From NCBI GenBank assembly GCA_003342895.1, contig PTFA01000011.1:4927652-4991651 (forward strand): a stretch of DNA of 64,000 nt, given 5' to 3'. The notes beneath the pieces were generated by a model, which saw nothing but the letters and a program-made list of their open reading frames with translations, was not told the DNA's origin and searched no databases. Source of the DNA: Casuarius casuarius. Lineage: Eukaryota > Chordata > Aves > Casuariiformes > Casuariidae. Made by a program: the position numbers and the translations under genes. How positions within the stretch are numbered: the stretch's first letter is position 1; the number at the start of each line of letters is the position of its first letter. Shown here piece after piece: positions 37,401-50,192 of this stretch.

Positions 37401-38603
37401 CGGGGAGTCAATTGGGCGGTTGTATCATTTGCGTGTCTCTTGCAAGCTAGGCCCGCTTTCAAATTGCTGTCCCCCTGCAGAGGAGGAATGTGGCGCAGGG
37501 AGATCCCCATCCATAGCCATCGCCACAGAGATGACACTGTTGGCATCCACAGTCAGGCAGGCGGGTGGCTGTAAGAGTCTGGCGCTATGTTGTTTGGGAC
37601 GAAGGAAAAGTAAATCAAAGGGGTGATTTTGGTGAACCTTGCCTGGCCTAAATGAGCTTCAAATGGCAGGAGGATACTGGTAGTGCTCAACTGCAGGGCA
37701 GTTGCAGGTAGCCTCCAGGCACCCACCCTGTGATACCCCCAGGGCTGTAGACTNGGACAGCATTTAACATTTCCTGTGATTTCCGCAGGCCTGCTTGGAA
37801 GGCTCACAGCTGGCGAAGCTTTCTCAAGAAACTGCTGTTGTCTGTCATGCCTGGTGGATCAGAAATGCTTTGTCCTCCTAATTTTCGTCTACAGGCTCAA
37901 ATGACCTTTTATTACCTCTTTTTAATGCTTTTCCAATATTTCTGTGGAAGGGCACTGTATTCTGTTTACAGCACATTTGTTTTTATGAAAGCGTATTGAA
38001 CTTATGTCAGCAATTCATACATAAGTGGTGCAAACTTTAGGGCACTGGAACATAAACCATCCCAGAAATGCCACAATTGAATACAACAGCGTCGATGAGG
38101 AAAACTGTGCTCAAAATGATCAAATTCATACAGGTTTTTGCTCTTCTTCTCAGAAAGAAGCATGGTGTTGCATTTGCCTCCTGCAAGCTTTGTTTCTTCT
38201 CTCAGTGCTGTAGAGAACCGAGAGGCTTTTCGTACAGCAGGGAGGATAGCAGTTGTGGTATTCACCACTGAGCGGTGTACAGCACTGTGCCTCCCTCTCC
38301 ATGAGGGGCAGAAGTTCACCAAGGAAGGGCAGAGGGTAGCTATATGCTACCAAAGGATTTTCCAGTATCTGCCTGTTTGTGTGTCATCACCAGGAGCTTT
38401 CTGCAGCTCCCTACCTCTTACAACCTTCAACCTTCTTTATCATTTCCTCTTCCTACAAGACCTTCCCTTGATTTCCCCCCCTCTCCCTATTGTGGTCCCT
38501 GACCAGATTTTGGTCCTTACAAATTCTGCTGCTCACTTTCCAATTCTTAACCCAGAAGTTTGTCAGGTATTCTAGGCTGCTACTGAGAAAGGATGGAAGT
38601 TAA

Positions 38604-38615
38604 GGGGGGGGGGGG
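38604..38615 (+). repeat. Homopolymer G12
   Basis: Twelve G bases in a row, followed shortly by further G pairs. Runs like this can support guanine-quadruplex structures and are error-prone in sequencing. Confidence 0.85.
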
Positions 38616-40137
38616 AGCAAAACTAGGAGACCGAGGAGCTTTGAAACAGAACAAAATAGTTATTGTGCTAATTCCCATCTCCATGGTAACAATAAGACAA
38701 TGTTTTCCCCTCGCTCTTGGAATTCCACTTTTATGGTCTCGCCCAGGGCTCAGCCCAGAGACAAGCAGGGCAGTGCCATCCACCACCCCTTCGTTCTGTG
38801 CAGGGACATGCAGGGTCCTGTTACAATTTTGAGTTGATGGAGGGTTGTTGGGGAGAGTGTTGAGAAGCAGAGAAAAGACTAGTGACTCATGCAGATCCAC
38901 TGGCTATCCTTGCACAGTGGGGTTGATGCGACCATGAGGTCTGTCACCAAAGAACGAAAAGGGTGGTGTTAAAATGGCAATGACAGTTTGCACAATAGGC
39001 AGTAATGTTGTTTATTAGAAAGATTCTTGCAGAGATGCTGCAAGAATGGGAGGCAATATTACTTTTATAGGTGAGCCCCCTAGAAAGACCCACTTGCCTT
39101 TGAATGTTTTTATTTTCTTTACTTTAAATTTGGTTTTATATCATCTGAAGGTTTACACAAACCGCATAGCAAAAATAAATAGACTTCTGCAATAACTGTT
39201 CTGAACACGAAGCATTAATAGTGCTGAAACTGTGATTAAAGCAAACTGAATACCTTAAAATCTCTATGCATCTTTAAATATCTTACTTTGGGTAATCTAC
39301 CNCATAAAAGGTATACATAGCTGAAAGATCAGAGCACTGTTCAAACTGTGAAGCAAAGTACTACCTCAATTGCATTTTATCCTATATGTGCTATCTTGGT
39401 AACCATGTCTGCATTATAATAAGTTTGTTTTTTAACTCTAATGGTGCCATCATACTAAGTGAGAAAAGGTGGTTACTTGGGAGGAAAGAGGTTTTTTGAT
39501 ATTCCACAGATGTAAGTGTCCCAAGGTACTTTGTTCACTGGTTAATACTGTTATGTCATTTGGAGCATGCCAGAGGGCAAATTTTGAAAAAGGAGTAAAA
39601 AGCATTAAGAGAGAGAAAAAAATGCTGTTGTAACAGATGGTGAGATAGTAGGCTGTTTTCAGACTGACACATGTCAAAGAGCTTTACTTTTCAAGTCTGG
39701 ATACCTTCCTGAGAAGAGGGTGGGGGCAAAAGTGGCCAGGAAGCCTCAGAACAGCTTTCATCTGTAAACTTCAACTATCAGGAGAAAAAAGTGAGCTAGC
39801 AGCTCTCTAGTTAGCTATGTTAGAGTTGAACACATTCTACTGGCAACTTTGGTTGTCCTCAAAGTTCTGGCTGGAGTCCTGGCTCAAATTCATCGTGCCT
39901 TGGCTGAGAACCATTGGAGCTGGCCACAAAACACAGGAGCGTGGTAGCAGCCTTCCTAGGAAAGCACCAGGGCTGTTTGGAGCTGAACCAGCATCTGCCT
40001 GGAGCTTTTGTGTCAATGGTCCTTGACTTAGCGTGCAGTGGTGGAGTATCCAGATGCGTCCCTCTCAGCCAGTGGCCCTGCTGTTTGTATACCAGCAGAT
40101 CTAGTGGTATGCTGGCAACTAGTACTGAGCACTGAAC

Positions 40138-40155
40138 TTTTTTTTTTTTTTTTTT
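40138..40155. repeat. Homopolymer T18
   Basis: Eighteen T bases in a row, equivalent to an A18 on the minus strand. No retroposed sequence was recognised on the adjoining minus-strand side. Confidence 0.9.
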
Positions 40156-41546
40156 AATCAAAGGACTACTTAGATTTGCTCAGGTTTTGATGTTGCAACC
40201 TTGAGAAAACTATGACATTCTGCAGCTGGAATATATCTGTCTATGCAACAGTATTTAAAGTGGAAATGACACCCAGTCAGCATCACCTCATAGCAGTAGG
40301 GAGCTCCAGGTAAGCGGAGAATGCAATGAAGGATGGGAATGCTGCAGGAAAGTTAATTCAAAATAGAGATACATTCAATTGCTTTCCGTATCAACTGAGT
40401 ATGAAGTTAAATTGATAACCCAATTTCAAGCAAATATTTCATTTCACCAAAAGTATACACTAATTATACGAATTTTATCATATGGACATGAGGCATTTTA
40501 ATTTGAAGAAAAAAAAAAAGAATAAACCTAACCATCTTCTACTTCTTCCACTCCCATCTGTCCCTCCCTTCTCCCATATTTCAATCACCTATACACACGT
40601 AAAAGTCTTAATACCCAAATCAGAGACTTTCCTTTCCCCGTACATTTAGAGCCTACTGCGTACATGTAATTTCCACAGCACTGAGTGGGCTTGATGTGCC
40701 ATCAAGCTGGGACATGTTAGGAGCTAATTCTGGGATGTGTAAGTACAGGAATTGTCATGGGAACACAGCTGATAACCACAAAGAATAAAAATTCCAATAA
40801 GAAAACGGGCTATGGGAGGTTTCTATGATGTTGCTGTGATGTTGGTCAAAACAACCCTAAAGAGATAATGATTTTGAAACTATTTCAAAGGAGATGTCTT
40901 TCAGTGGGAGTCCCTGACAAAGAAAGTCCCCAACAATAAAAAGGGTACTTTTAAAGTCTTTTTTTCTACTTGTGTAAGGACATTAGGTTGTCATTCTTCT
41001 AGACCCTACTAATGCAATAAAATTTGTAGAATCAGCTTCCCCTCTTAGCAAAACTCTGCTAATTAACTTTGTCCAGAAAATATTTTCTCACCTTTTTTTT
41101 GTGAAATGACATGAGGGGAGGGTTGAATTAGCCCACCACACAACAAGCCATTAGTCTTTTAATCCAGCTTTCTAGGGAAATGGTGCTTACAAGGTCATGT
41201 TGTCTGTCAGTTTGCATGAGTTCCTTTTGAACTTATTGCCCCGTTTTAACTACATTTGCCAGAGAGATCAAAGGTTCCTGTACCTGTCATGAAAACATGC
41301 TGCCAAGCAGACATAAGGCAAGCCTCTCCTAATGGGAAGGCCACAGCATGGGTTCAACTGTATTATTAGGCATTAGAGAATCCGTATGAGGGAACAGAAG
41401 GAATAAAAACTTTTGGAGGAACAAGAACTACAGAAAAGCAAGCTTCAAAAGTTTCCCTGCTCAAAGAACTTGTTAGTCTCTGCACTAAGCAATATGATGT
41501 ATGCGGTTTTAATTTTATAATTCTAACCTGTGTGTCAACATTTCAG

Positions 41547-41681
41547 TGATGAAATGAAATTGATAATTTTGAAAATCACCAGTGAGTCAACATTGCTGCA
41601 TGCAGAGAAGACGGAAGTCTCACAAAGATCTGCAGATCTAGCTGTGAACTTCTTGTGCCGCGCTGCTGGGAAGGAAGAGCG
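41547..41681 (+). other. Candidate internal exon (unrecognised), 135 bases
   Basis: An acceptor (CTGTGTGTCAACATTTCAG, AG at 41545-41546) is followed by 135 bases and a strong donor (GAGCG/GTAAGA, GT at 41682-41683). One frame is open throughout: it begins after one base, starts DEMKLIILKITSESTLL and ends near FLCRAAGKEER. The exon would be symmetric (phase 2 at both ends) and a multiple of three, so it could be skipped without shifting frame. The peptide has a mixed, globular-like composition but matches no family I know. Chance openness over 45 codons is quite possible. Confidence 0.2.
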
Positions 41682-44600
41682 GTAAGACTGAATCACCATT
41701 CGCTAGCTCTCATTCTTTAAAGTTATTCCTGGCTATGTAAGAAATCAGACACATCTGTTGTATGGAGGCCTCCAAAACTGCATGCCCTGTTTAAGACTGA
41801 TTTGCAGTTCTTTTGTATGTTCTCGTACCAGGATTACAGACTGAATAACCTTGAACTAGAAGCCACAGGGAAACCCATCACAGGATCTGTCAATCCGAGT
41901 AATGTATGTATGGCCCTCATTTTTGCAGAGTTCAAGTTCCTCTCACTTTTTAATATATTTATCTTTCTACTCACCTTGCCCTCTGGGTNAAGAAAGTGAT
42001 ACACAGGGAGACTAAGCGATGAACCTTTGCAATCCATTAAAATTTCCACCAGCTAAAAACTGACTTTGCTGTTTCCCTGCTCCAGACAAGCAATCACTAG
42101 GCATTATCACAGAACACAGGCCGGCTCCTCCAGTTTTGCCAGGGAAGAACCACCCAAAATACCCTGAAGCTCACTTGCAGATGTTGACAAGGAAGTTGCA
42201 CAACTTCTAGAGTAACAAGGCAGGGGAGGAAACTCCAGAATCGGCAGGTCCCTCACAACCTGCATGCAGCTTGTGCTCTCCTCTCGCAGGAGGTAGCAGC
42301 AGCTTTCATACTCCCACGAGACTGGTTTCCTCAGCGTGGTGCAAGGAGAGAGGCAGTTCCTTGGACAGTGTGGCTGTACCCTGCTCTCTGAGTCAAGCCA
42401 CCTGCTTTCAAAACTCCTCTCGCAAACAATGCTGCAGTCAGCACAGGTCATAAAATGGTGTTGGCAGCTTGTGTATGTGCTGCAGAGGTGCCAGGTTAAC
42501 AATAGGATGGTCTATTCAGATAAGGTTTAGCTTTTACAGTGAATGTCCATATATAGCCTAGAGTCACAGACTGTGGTACAGCCTCCTTGTTTCATGCTAG
42601 GGAACTTGAAAAGCATAATATTTTTATATTATAATATTTATAATATTTTTTGTTCATGTATTTCCCTAGTTCTGACGGGGATGTTTCCTCTACCTCCCAT
42701 TGGTTTCTTCAATCACATATATATAAAACAAAATAAAAAAGACAAGTGTGTGTACACAAAAAAACCCCAGATGTAGTCACTGAGTACATAGGTGTAACTG
42801 GGAATCTAAACTGCAGACAAAAAAAAAGTAAAGAATAGATAGCTGGCTAACCTTTCAAAAGTCAGAAGCATCTGAATTACCACCTTAGCTCCTTCCTTGA
42901 GCACATTATCATCACTTTGATCTAAATTGGATTGAATCTCAGCCAGATTATTGCAATGTATGAGCAGCTTTCCTCTAGATGTTGGAGACGAGGCACTTGC
43001 CTGAAAGTGGGGTGTGACACTGCTCACTCACAAAGGCACCAAATGGGAGAGGCAAGGACAGATGCTTGTAGTTCCCTCCACTATAGGGGCAGAAGAAAGA
43101 CTCAATTTTACTTTCAGGATAGTTTTAGAAGGAATTGAAGATACAAAGAAAGGAAGATATGTCTCCCCTTCTTTCCCTCTCTCCACTCTCAATCAAAATT
43201 ACCTTTTCTTCCCTAGCAGGGAGGTAGGTGCGGGCTGAAAAGAAGAACAGATCTATCCACAGGGGCTCTCTGCTCCTCTGGGGTATTTCTTTATTCCAGC
43301 TCGGCTGTTCCAGAGTTGGCAACAGTTGTAGGCAGGAAGAGGCAAGTCTGACAAAAAGAGACAGGGCACCAAGTTCTTAGTTACTGAAAACAGGGGCAAT
43401 GCTTCTTGCACTTTACTCTCACTGACTCCTACAATGCCTAAAAAGGGGAAAACATTTGCTTGACAGGTGGTGGTGTAACAGGGAACGTGAGGGGCAAGAT
43501 CTTTTTCCATTACCACAAAGAGGCTTTCTGTTACACTCAGGATGAATAAGTCTTTATTTCCTGTCTTTAATTACTTCACCAATTTATTTAAATTTTAATT
43601 TTTGTACTCCTAATATCCTTGCAATGCTTAGAGGTCTGAGATCAGTGACTTATACCTTCAGCTGTACAAGAGCAAACATCTTTAAATAAATGGCTTAATT
43701 TTCAGGCTGACCATGTAATTTTATCATTTCTGAAAATGATAGATGCTTTTCTGGATTAAATGAATGAGTTTCCAGAAGGTAAATGTGTTTGGGCTCAACT
43801 GACAAAAAGCTCTGTGCTAGATTATTGCCGAAGAATTCTACACAATAAGAAAGTAAAAATCAGTTACAGGTCACAGGTGTAGAGTAAGTAGAACAGACAT
43901 CACAAAATGATGATGTTGCAAAAGTAGTTCTCAGTTACAGTTAACAATACACAAGAGTTGCCCATGCCTAGAATAAATGTCACATTTTGAACTATTGATT
44001 TTATAAAAAGAATTAGCAGAAAAAAAGTCAGACTTGAATTTATGAGAGAAGCAGGCTCTGATGAATTACATCAGCTCCTGAGGGTTCACAGTGCTCCTTC
44101 TTGTGAAAATACACATTCATCCTACAATATATTTTCAACACGTCTCTCTGTCAGTCTCCCATTAACTTCAAAATTCAATGCAACAGCGTGGAGCCTATCT
44201 AGATTCTTGTGCCACCTCCACCATGGTGCCTCACACTTTTATTAAAAAGTAAAGATCTATGTACTTTTCCCTCACTCTCCTGCTTGGTTACATGTCTCTC
44301 TGTTACATGCTAGAAGTGGGATTTCAGCAGACAGATGCATCCAGGAGAGAAATATACCACTTGCCTTCTCACCCCTCTCCATTTTAATCCCATTTCCATG
44401 TCAAGATCGTGGGACTGTTGATAAATTCTGGCAAAATCTGTTTTTCTAATATTTCTACATAAAGCCTGTTCTTATGAATCTTCTGACCGAGGGAGAGGCA
44501 AGCAATTTCTAAACCACTAGATTGTTCACTTTGACTATTACAAGCTAATATCCACTTTTCAGTGGTCTGAGAAGTCAGTCAGCATCATCACTGTATTACT

Positions 44601-47600
44601 TGGGAAAGACGAGAGGCAAACTCCCTGCTCTATTGTACTGTCCCTGCGTTTGTCCATAGGCTGGTGTCTGCCCCCTCTCTGAATCAAAAAAAATGAACTC
44701 AACAGCTACTTCTGTATCTCACAGACTGTGGGTAAAAAACAGGAGATGCTACGGTATTAGTGACCACGTAAGTACTTTGTGGAAGAGGAGCATCTCAGCC
44801 TGGGTCTGTAGTGGAAAGCATTTGCCAAAGAGAATCAGAACTGACTCTCTTCTCTCAGGATATGTATAAATACACCAGATATAGCTATTTCTTGCAAGTG
44901 ATTAACATGTATGCAACAAAGACAACATGCTTCTAGTGCATTGCTTTTGCCTTGTTTTTCATGTGTTACATGAGATAGTCTTCACAAATAGGTCTTGAGA
45001 AAGCTTAATTTCATTTGGATTATCTGCAAATACATATTTGAAAAGAAAGGAGGAGTTTGCCAAATAGATGTTTCTGTCCTCATTTGGATATAAGTCCAAA
45101 AATGTTGACTGCTCTGTCTCCTGATTTTCTTTTTGTTCACTTTTACTCCAGCAGAGGTCAGCTCTGCCTGCGCCCAGCAGTTCGAAGTGCAGGTGACTGC
45201 ATACCTAGCGACACCAAGTGCTGATTTCTTCCTACTTTGCCCTCACAGTTTCTAACCAAAGCCCATTTCAGTCCCTCTACTTAAATGACGAAAAAGGCGC
45301 TTCGAACCAAGGTCGGCTATACCTCAAAGAGTGAGCTAACAACCTGCTTAGAGAGCCATTCTTGCTGCTGTTATGTGGCTCCAAGCCTATTTAAAAATTG
45401 CTTGCAACAGCAGGAGAGCTGGAGACCAAAATCCTTCTCTGCTGCATGTGAGGCTAGCACATTTTCCTTGAAACTGAATAGGAATCTCTGAAGAGCAAGA
45501 CATTAGGCCTGAAAGTGCTTTCTAATCACTGAATTATCAGGAAAAAAGAATTACTGCAATCCTTTTGTGACTCTCTTCCTTTACTGCCATATCGACACTG
45601 TTAAAACTCTGTGCTCAGAAATGTTTTGTCAAAATTTGTTTTGGCAAAACTATTTGGGTGTATTCAAAAATATTTTTATCTCTTTAAATTGCATTATTTT
45701 GGTGAATATATGGCTCACAACAAACTTTTTCTTCCCCAGATCCATCAATCACAGTTGTTCTTCAGTGTTAGCTCTCCAGACACAAATGTAGGTAAATGTT
45801 TTAACAGAATGATGCCGAGTTCATTAAACAACTGAGAAAGGCATGGGAACAGCTGCACTCTCCATCTATGTATCATAAATGTTGGACTTGTTTATGCTGC
45901 AAGTGTGTGTGTGTGTATACGTATAATGCAAACTGTTCAACAGAGAATATAAATCTTAATGTCAAAGTGCAATGTCAGAGTAGGAAGATGCCAGGAAGTT
46001 TGGGGTACATCCATGACTTACAAGCGTAGGGTAATCAAAACCAACCTTCCCTCTGTCAAAAAAAAAAAAAAAGCTTCAGACTTGACACACTGTGGAGCTG
46101 CATTCACATAACGGTGCTGCCACGTAACTACCTGCTATTACCGTGCTGCATGCACTTGCCTTATTACTTGTGCTGAAAAAAAATGGTAGAAACTGAAAAG
46201 AATTCACCTAGCCAGGTCAAATCTTCTCAGCAATAAAGGCAGAAGTGAATTTTGCTGCCACAGGGGTGAGAGGCTAGGCTGCTCCTGTGGCGGAAATGGT
46301 TCAAACAGAGGAGATGATTCAGGCAGAGCCCTAATGTGTTGGGTTTGCAGGTCCTGGAGACCTCTTCTCTCAGCAGTAGCTGCTCTCCTTGATTGCATGT
46401 GCTCTGGCTCATAGCAGAAACTCTTGATTTAACAAAGCACCAACATAAGCAAAGCAGGCAGCAGGACCATGCTCATTCCCCTGTTCATTGTAGTCTGCTG
46501 CCCTAGCATCTTCCTTTGCCTCTGGTTAGAGATAGTGGTTGAGTCCAGGCAGTTTTGATGATTTTACTTCTTTTCTGTGCTTTCTGCTTTTGATGTGACT
46601 TTTCCTTGAATCTCCCTCACAAACACACGGAGCTAATAGTTTTAACTGCAAGACTAGGCTTTGAACACTTGCAGAAGTACAAGTTTAAATACAGGAAGTT
46701 GTATGAATACTTGATTAAAGAAGCTCATTTGATGTTGCCCTTAACTCACCACGTAGCCCTGCAGCGGTTCCCCACTGCACACAGGCTGGGACATGCTCTA
46801 GTTTAACAAAGGAGAGAGTTAAATCCCCTTGGAGCTTTGGTCCGAGATGCTGCATCCTTTTCTGCCCATTTATTGCACTAGACACGAATGATTTTTGTCA
46901 GCAGCAGGGTGCAAGAGCACCACTACCAACCAGTGGTTCAGGAAGAAATGAATGGATAAAATTCACTATCAAAGCATGTAATATTTTGATGCTGGGTGGG
47001 GGCAGAATGTGTTTTTGAAACTACCTGGTTCTACTCTTTGGTTTAGCATCTCTCAGTTAACATTTTTATTTTCTAGTTTTTAAGTGACAACACACATTTC
47101 ACATTTTGAACCTAAACAAATTCTCTTACCTAGTCAATGGAGTCTGAGGGCTTTTGTGAGTGACAGCTCCTCCCACTCTCTTTTTCCTTGCTGTCCCAGT
47201 TGGTTTTATAACCTAGCCTTTTCTTACACCTTCTTCCCTTTTCCCACCAGTATCCAAGGAGGGAACTGTGTTCGAATATTCAGAATTACTGTTCATGGCA
47301 GAATGCTGAACATTTGTAAGATGTAGTTTCCTCTTTTCTTTTTAAAGATTAAGTTATTGCAGCATGCAGAATTCCTGCAGTTGTCATTAATGATTGACAT
47401 GCTTTAGAGACTTCTGAAGTTAGAAATTAATGACTGTTTTTCTGAAATTAAACATGTCGCGCTTTAGACAGAAATCTTCCACGTAACCAGTCATGTGTAC
47501 CACTGAGACAGCAGCTGCTTATGGAGGATGATATCTAAAAAAGCCCCAGGAATCTCACCATAAATCTACCATCTGGTTTTTCTCATTCATATTTTCCACA

Positions 47601-47870
47601 CTTTTCTGGTGCCTTTTTCAAATCCGACTTCTGTACATTAAAAACAGGTCAAGTTGCAGTCCAGCTGTGTGCCCCTTTTCTTTGCTCTCTTAGAGAGATT
47701 TAGCAGTTTAGCAGTTTGAAATGACTAAATGTGGTCTGCTTATTTCTTACACATGGTTATATGTAACAAGAAATAACTGTAGCCTAACAAACTGCTAGGA
47801 GAATGAATAAATACTTTAAGTACAAGATCAAGGATGAGGCTAATGAGCAGCAAACTTGACTTGTTACTGG
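41682..47870. other. Non-genic stretch
   Basis: No gene is recognised. It has an AT-rich patch near 42618-42655, a (TG)7 tract at 45903-45916 and an A15 run at 46058-46072. A minus-strand frame at 42107-42502 (131 codons) is Cys-rich but shows no signal peptide or regular cysteine spacing. Isolated ambiguous bases stop at 41989. Confidence 0.55.
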
Positions 47871-47873
47871 AGA

Positions 47874-47875
47874 GC

Positions 47876-47927
<52 letters not shown>
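47874..47927. repeat. Compound (CG)n(TG)n microsatellite
   Basis: About 16 bases of alternating G and C run directly into about 38 bases of alternating T and G. Alternating purine-pyrimidine DNA of this kind is the classic sequence class for left-handed Z-DNA, and the CG part is the most favourable. The tract is very CpG-dense in an otherwise CpG-poor region. Confidence 0.97.
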
Positions 47928-47929
<2 letters not shown>

Positions 47930-49533
47930 CTGCAGCTTCTTGGAATGCCATATGAATGTTAAAGAAAGTAAGTAGTTTCCCTTTTAGTGCTTGTTTCTCC
48001 TACTGGTGTCATCTGTTACAGGTTTAGCATCTTATCTACAGATAACAGTTTAATGAGTAAACTTAAAAAATATATATACAGACAGACAGCTGTTGCTGCT
48101 GATTAAAGATTACATAGCTAAATGTAGATGACACTTTTAGTTTTTAGATGGCTCCAGTGAATGGAGAATTCCAATATGAATATTAAATAATGTCACGATA
48201 TAATATATACATAGCTCAGACACTGTGCTTTGCTCACTAGAGACTGTGCAACTGCTTCACCAAAGAGCAACTCTTTTCCAGAAAAACTGTCAGCTTTTGG
48301 AAAGCTCCCACTCTTTACTTTTACTTAGGAATCTGGATAGCCTGCCACATAAAAGTACTTGCTGCCAGTATGGAGAGTCATTAGCAGAGTCTTCACTTAA
48401 GGCATCTTTCTTTAGTCTTGGAGGAGACTCATTAGTTTGCCCCAAAACAGGGTCCAGGAGCTAACTAACATTGATGCAATTTGGACAATCAGGAGATAGA
48501 GACTTAAGAGCAAATCAGGGAAGTGAGAGTATAGACGCATCCACAGATCCTCATTATTAATAGAAAATAGTTTTTATTCTAAATATAAACTTCCTAAAAT
48601 ATTAACTAAAATGGAAAAAAAAAAACCCCTCAATAATGACCCTAGGCATTTTGTCTAGATGAATGAAAATAGGCATTTATCTTTTCCAAAACAGCAGAGG
48701 CTTCTTTTGCCACTGGCAACTGTTATTCTTCACGTAATTTCATAACAAGTCCCACAGTATACTCCTTGAGAAGAGTGAGGATTGGCTGGAAGAAAAAAAT
48801 TAAAAGCCTTCAGTAAAAGGCAGACTGAGAATGAGCTTAATTTATAACCCCACTGTAATTTTTTTTTTTTTTTGTGCAGAAGTGATGGTAATGATACCAT
48901 TATGTTGGGGCAAGCCCAGTGTAGAATATTGTTTATGTAGATGCACACATTAGGGAGGACAGAATGGAAGTCATTTCCGTGGAATGCAACTTTTACAAAG
49001 ACCAAAATTATATTAACCTTCTAAGAGATTGCCTTCTTTGGTCTCTTTGGTGGAAAAATATTTTGTTTCCTTGTTTCCTCAGGTAGATTTGGATTTTTTT
49101 AATGTATTTTTAGTTGTATTTCTCATATCTCCCTCATAATTTCCTACTGGAGCAGGAACCAGGTCTTATGGATAAAGGAGAAGCAGCAGATTTATGCATA
49201 TTAACTTTTGTAAAGCTTCTCACGCTGTCTTTCATGGCTTCCTCATGAGCAGGCCAGTGAGATATGAGCAGGCCAGTGAGATGTTATCTAGGTGAAACCA
49301 CTTCAGGAGATATCTAAAACAGCCTGGCAACCATACCTAGGAAGTAGGTATCCATGGTTCACGGTCAAATGAAAGGACAAGTGGATTATGTTGTGCTAGG
49401 GTCCTTTCTGGGTCGGATCCAAATCTGTATTTGCCTTACGAGCTTGGATAATGGAACCAAAGAATGCATTTATTGCATTTGCAAACAGCACGAAGTTCAG
49501 GATGACTGTGTGTATAACACAAGCCAGGAAAAG
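47928..49533. other. Non-genic stretch
   Basis: No gene is recognised. A T15 run lies at 48859-48873, and a perfect 19-base tandem duplication at 49245-49282 is listed separately. Confidence 0.6.
49245..49282. repeat. Perfect 19-base tandem duplication
   Basis: ATGAGCAGGCCAGTGAGAT occurs twice in direct succession without a mismatch, indicating a recent duplication or an assembly effect. Confidence 0.9.
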
Positions 49534-49569
49534 AATTCAAAAAGATTTTGACAAATTGGTCTAATCTCT

Positions 49570-49860
49570 GCCTCCTGGATGGACCTCGAACCCAGGCTGC
49601 AGCCGGGTCTCCACCCCTGTCCCTGGCCCCATCTCTGTTGGCTCCTGGCTGGACCTCGGATCCCTCCAGCTCTGGTTCATCCTCTCACCGTGCCTGGGGC
49701 TGTCGATGGACCCTGTTACCAGCACCTGGCTTGGACCCTGTGGGGCTGTGCCCCGTCAGCGAGGTGTGGCCTGCGCTGGGGTCACCCTTGGCTCCTGGCT
49801 TGTCCCCTCCCTGTGGAGCAGCCTCACTTGCTGTTCCTTGGCATGCCCAAATTCAGAAGG
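49570..49860 (+). repeat. GC-rich degenerate minisatellite-like insert
   Basis: A sharply GC-richer block sits in AT-rich surroundings. The phrase (G)GCTCCTGGCTGGACCTCGGATCC recurs in varying form at 49570, 49640, 49721 and 49790, giving a degenerate unit of about 70-80 bases. The frames over it read as Pro-, Ser- and Leu-rich peptide and are by-products of the repeat. The sequences AATTCAAAAAG (49534-49544) and AATTCAGAAGG (49850-49860) border the block as an imperfect 11-base direct repeat, which could be a decayed target-site duplication or chance. Confidence 0.6.
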
Positions 49861-50192
49861 CTGAGCAGATGGCTATGTAGCATTTCTCCAACAAGAATTG
49901 GGAGCTTACAATGATCTGAACATGAATGAACCCTCTGATATTGTTAGCATATACTGGGATAGACCTCTCTGCCTGGTCAGTCATTCCTCATCTTATATTT
50001 GCATTCTTGGTTGTTCCTACCTGAATGTAATCCTCAGGACTTGTTCTGTTGAATTACATTTCTTAAATTAAGTTTCTAAAACAAATTTATAATTCTAATT
50101 CAACTGTTCAACCTATATGCGTTCCTCCCCAACCTTGTATCTCCTACGCATTTACCAAGTGCACAAGTTATTCCCTCAGCTAAACTATTTAT

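Larger units (their letters stand above)
34051..41546. other. Mostly featureless non-genic stretch
   Basis: Apart from the candidate exon at 34392-34497, no gene is recognised. There are T-runs at 37326-37341 (16) and 40138-40155 (18) and a G-run at 38604-38615 (12). A moderately GC-rich stretch at 37380-37800 has overlapping frames on both strands. A 145-codon plus-strand frame at 38138-38575 has no recognisable domain. Confidence 0.55.

Noticed and set aside
38138..38575. 145-codon plus-strand frame
   Set aside because: No recognisable domain. Overlapping frames on the other strand are also open in 38002-38353, and the pyrimidine-rich second half explains the absence of stops.
42107..42502. 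131-codon Cys-rich minus-strand frame
   Set aside because: About fourteen cysteines first suggested a secreted peptide, but there is no signal peptide or regular Cys spacing, and a plus-strand frame overlaps it.
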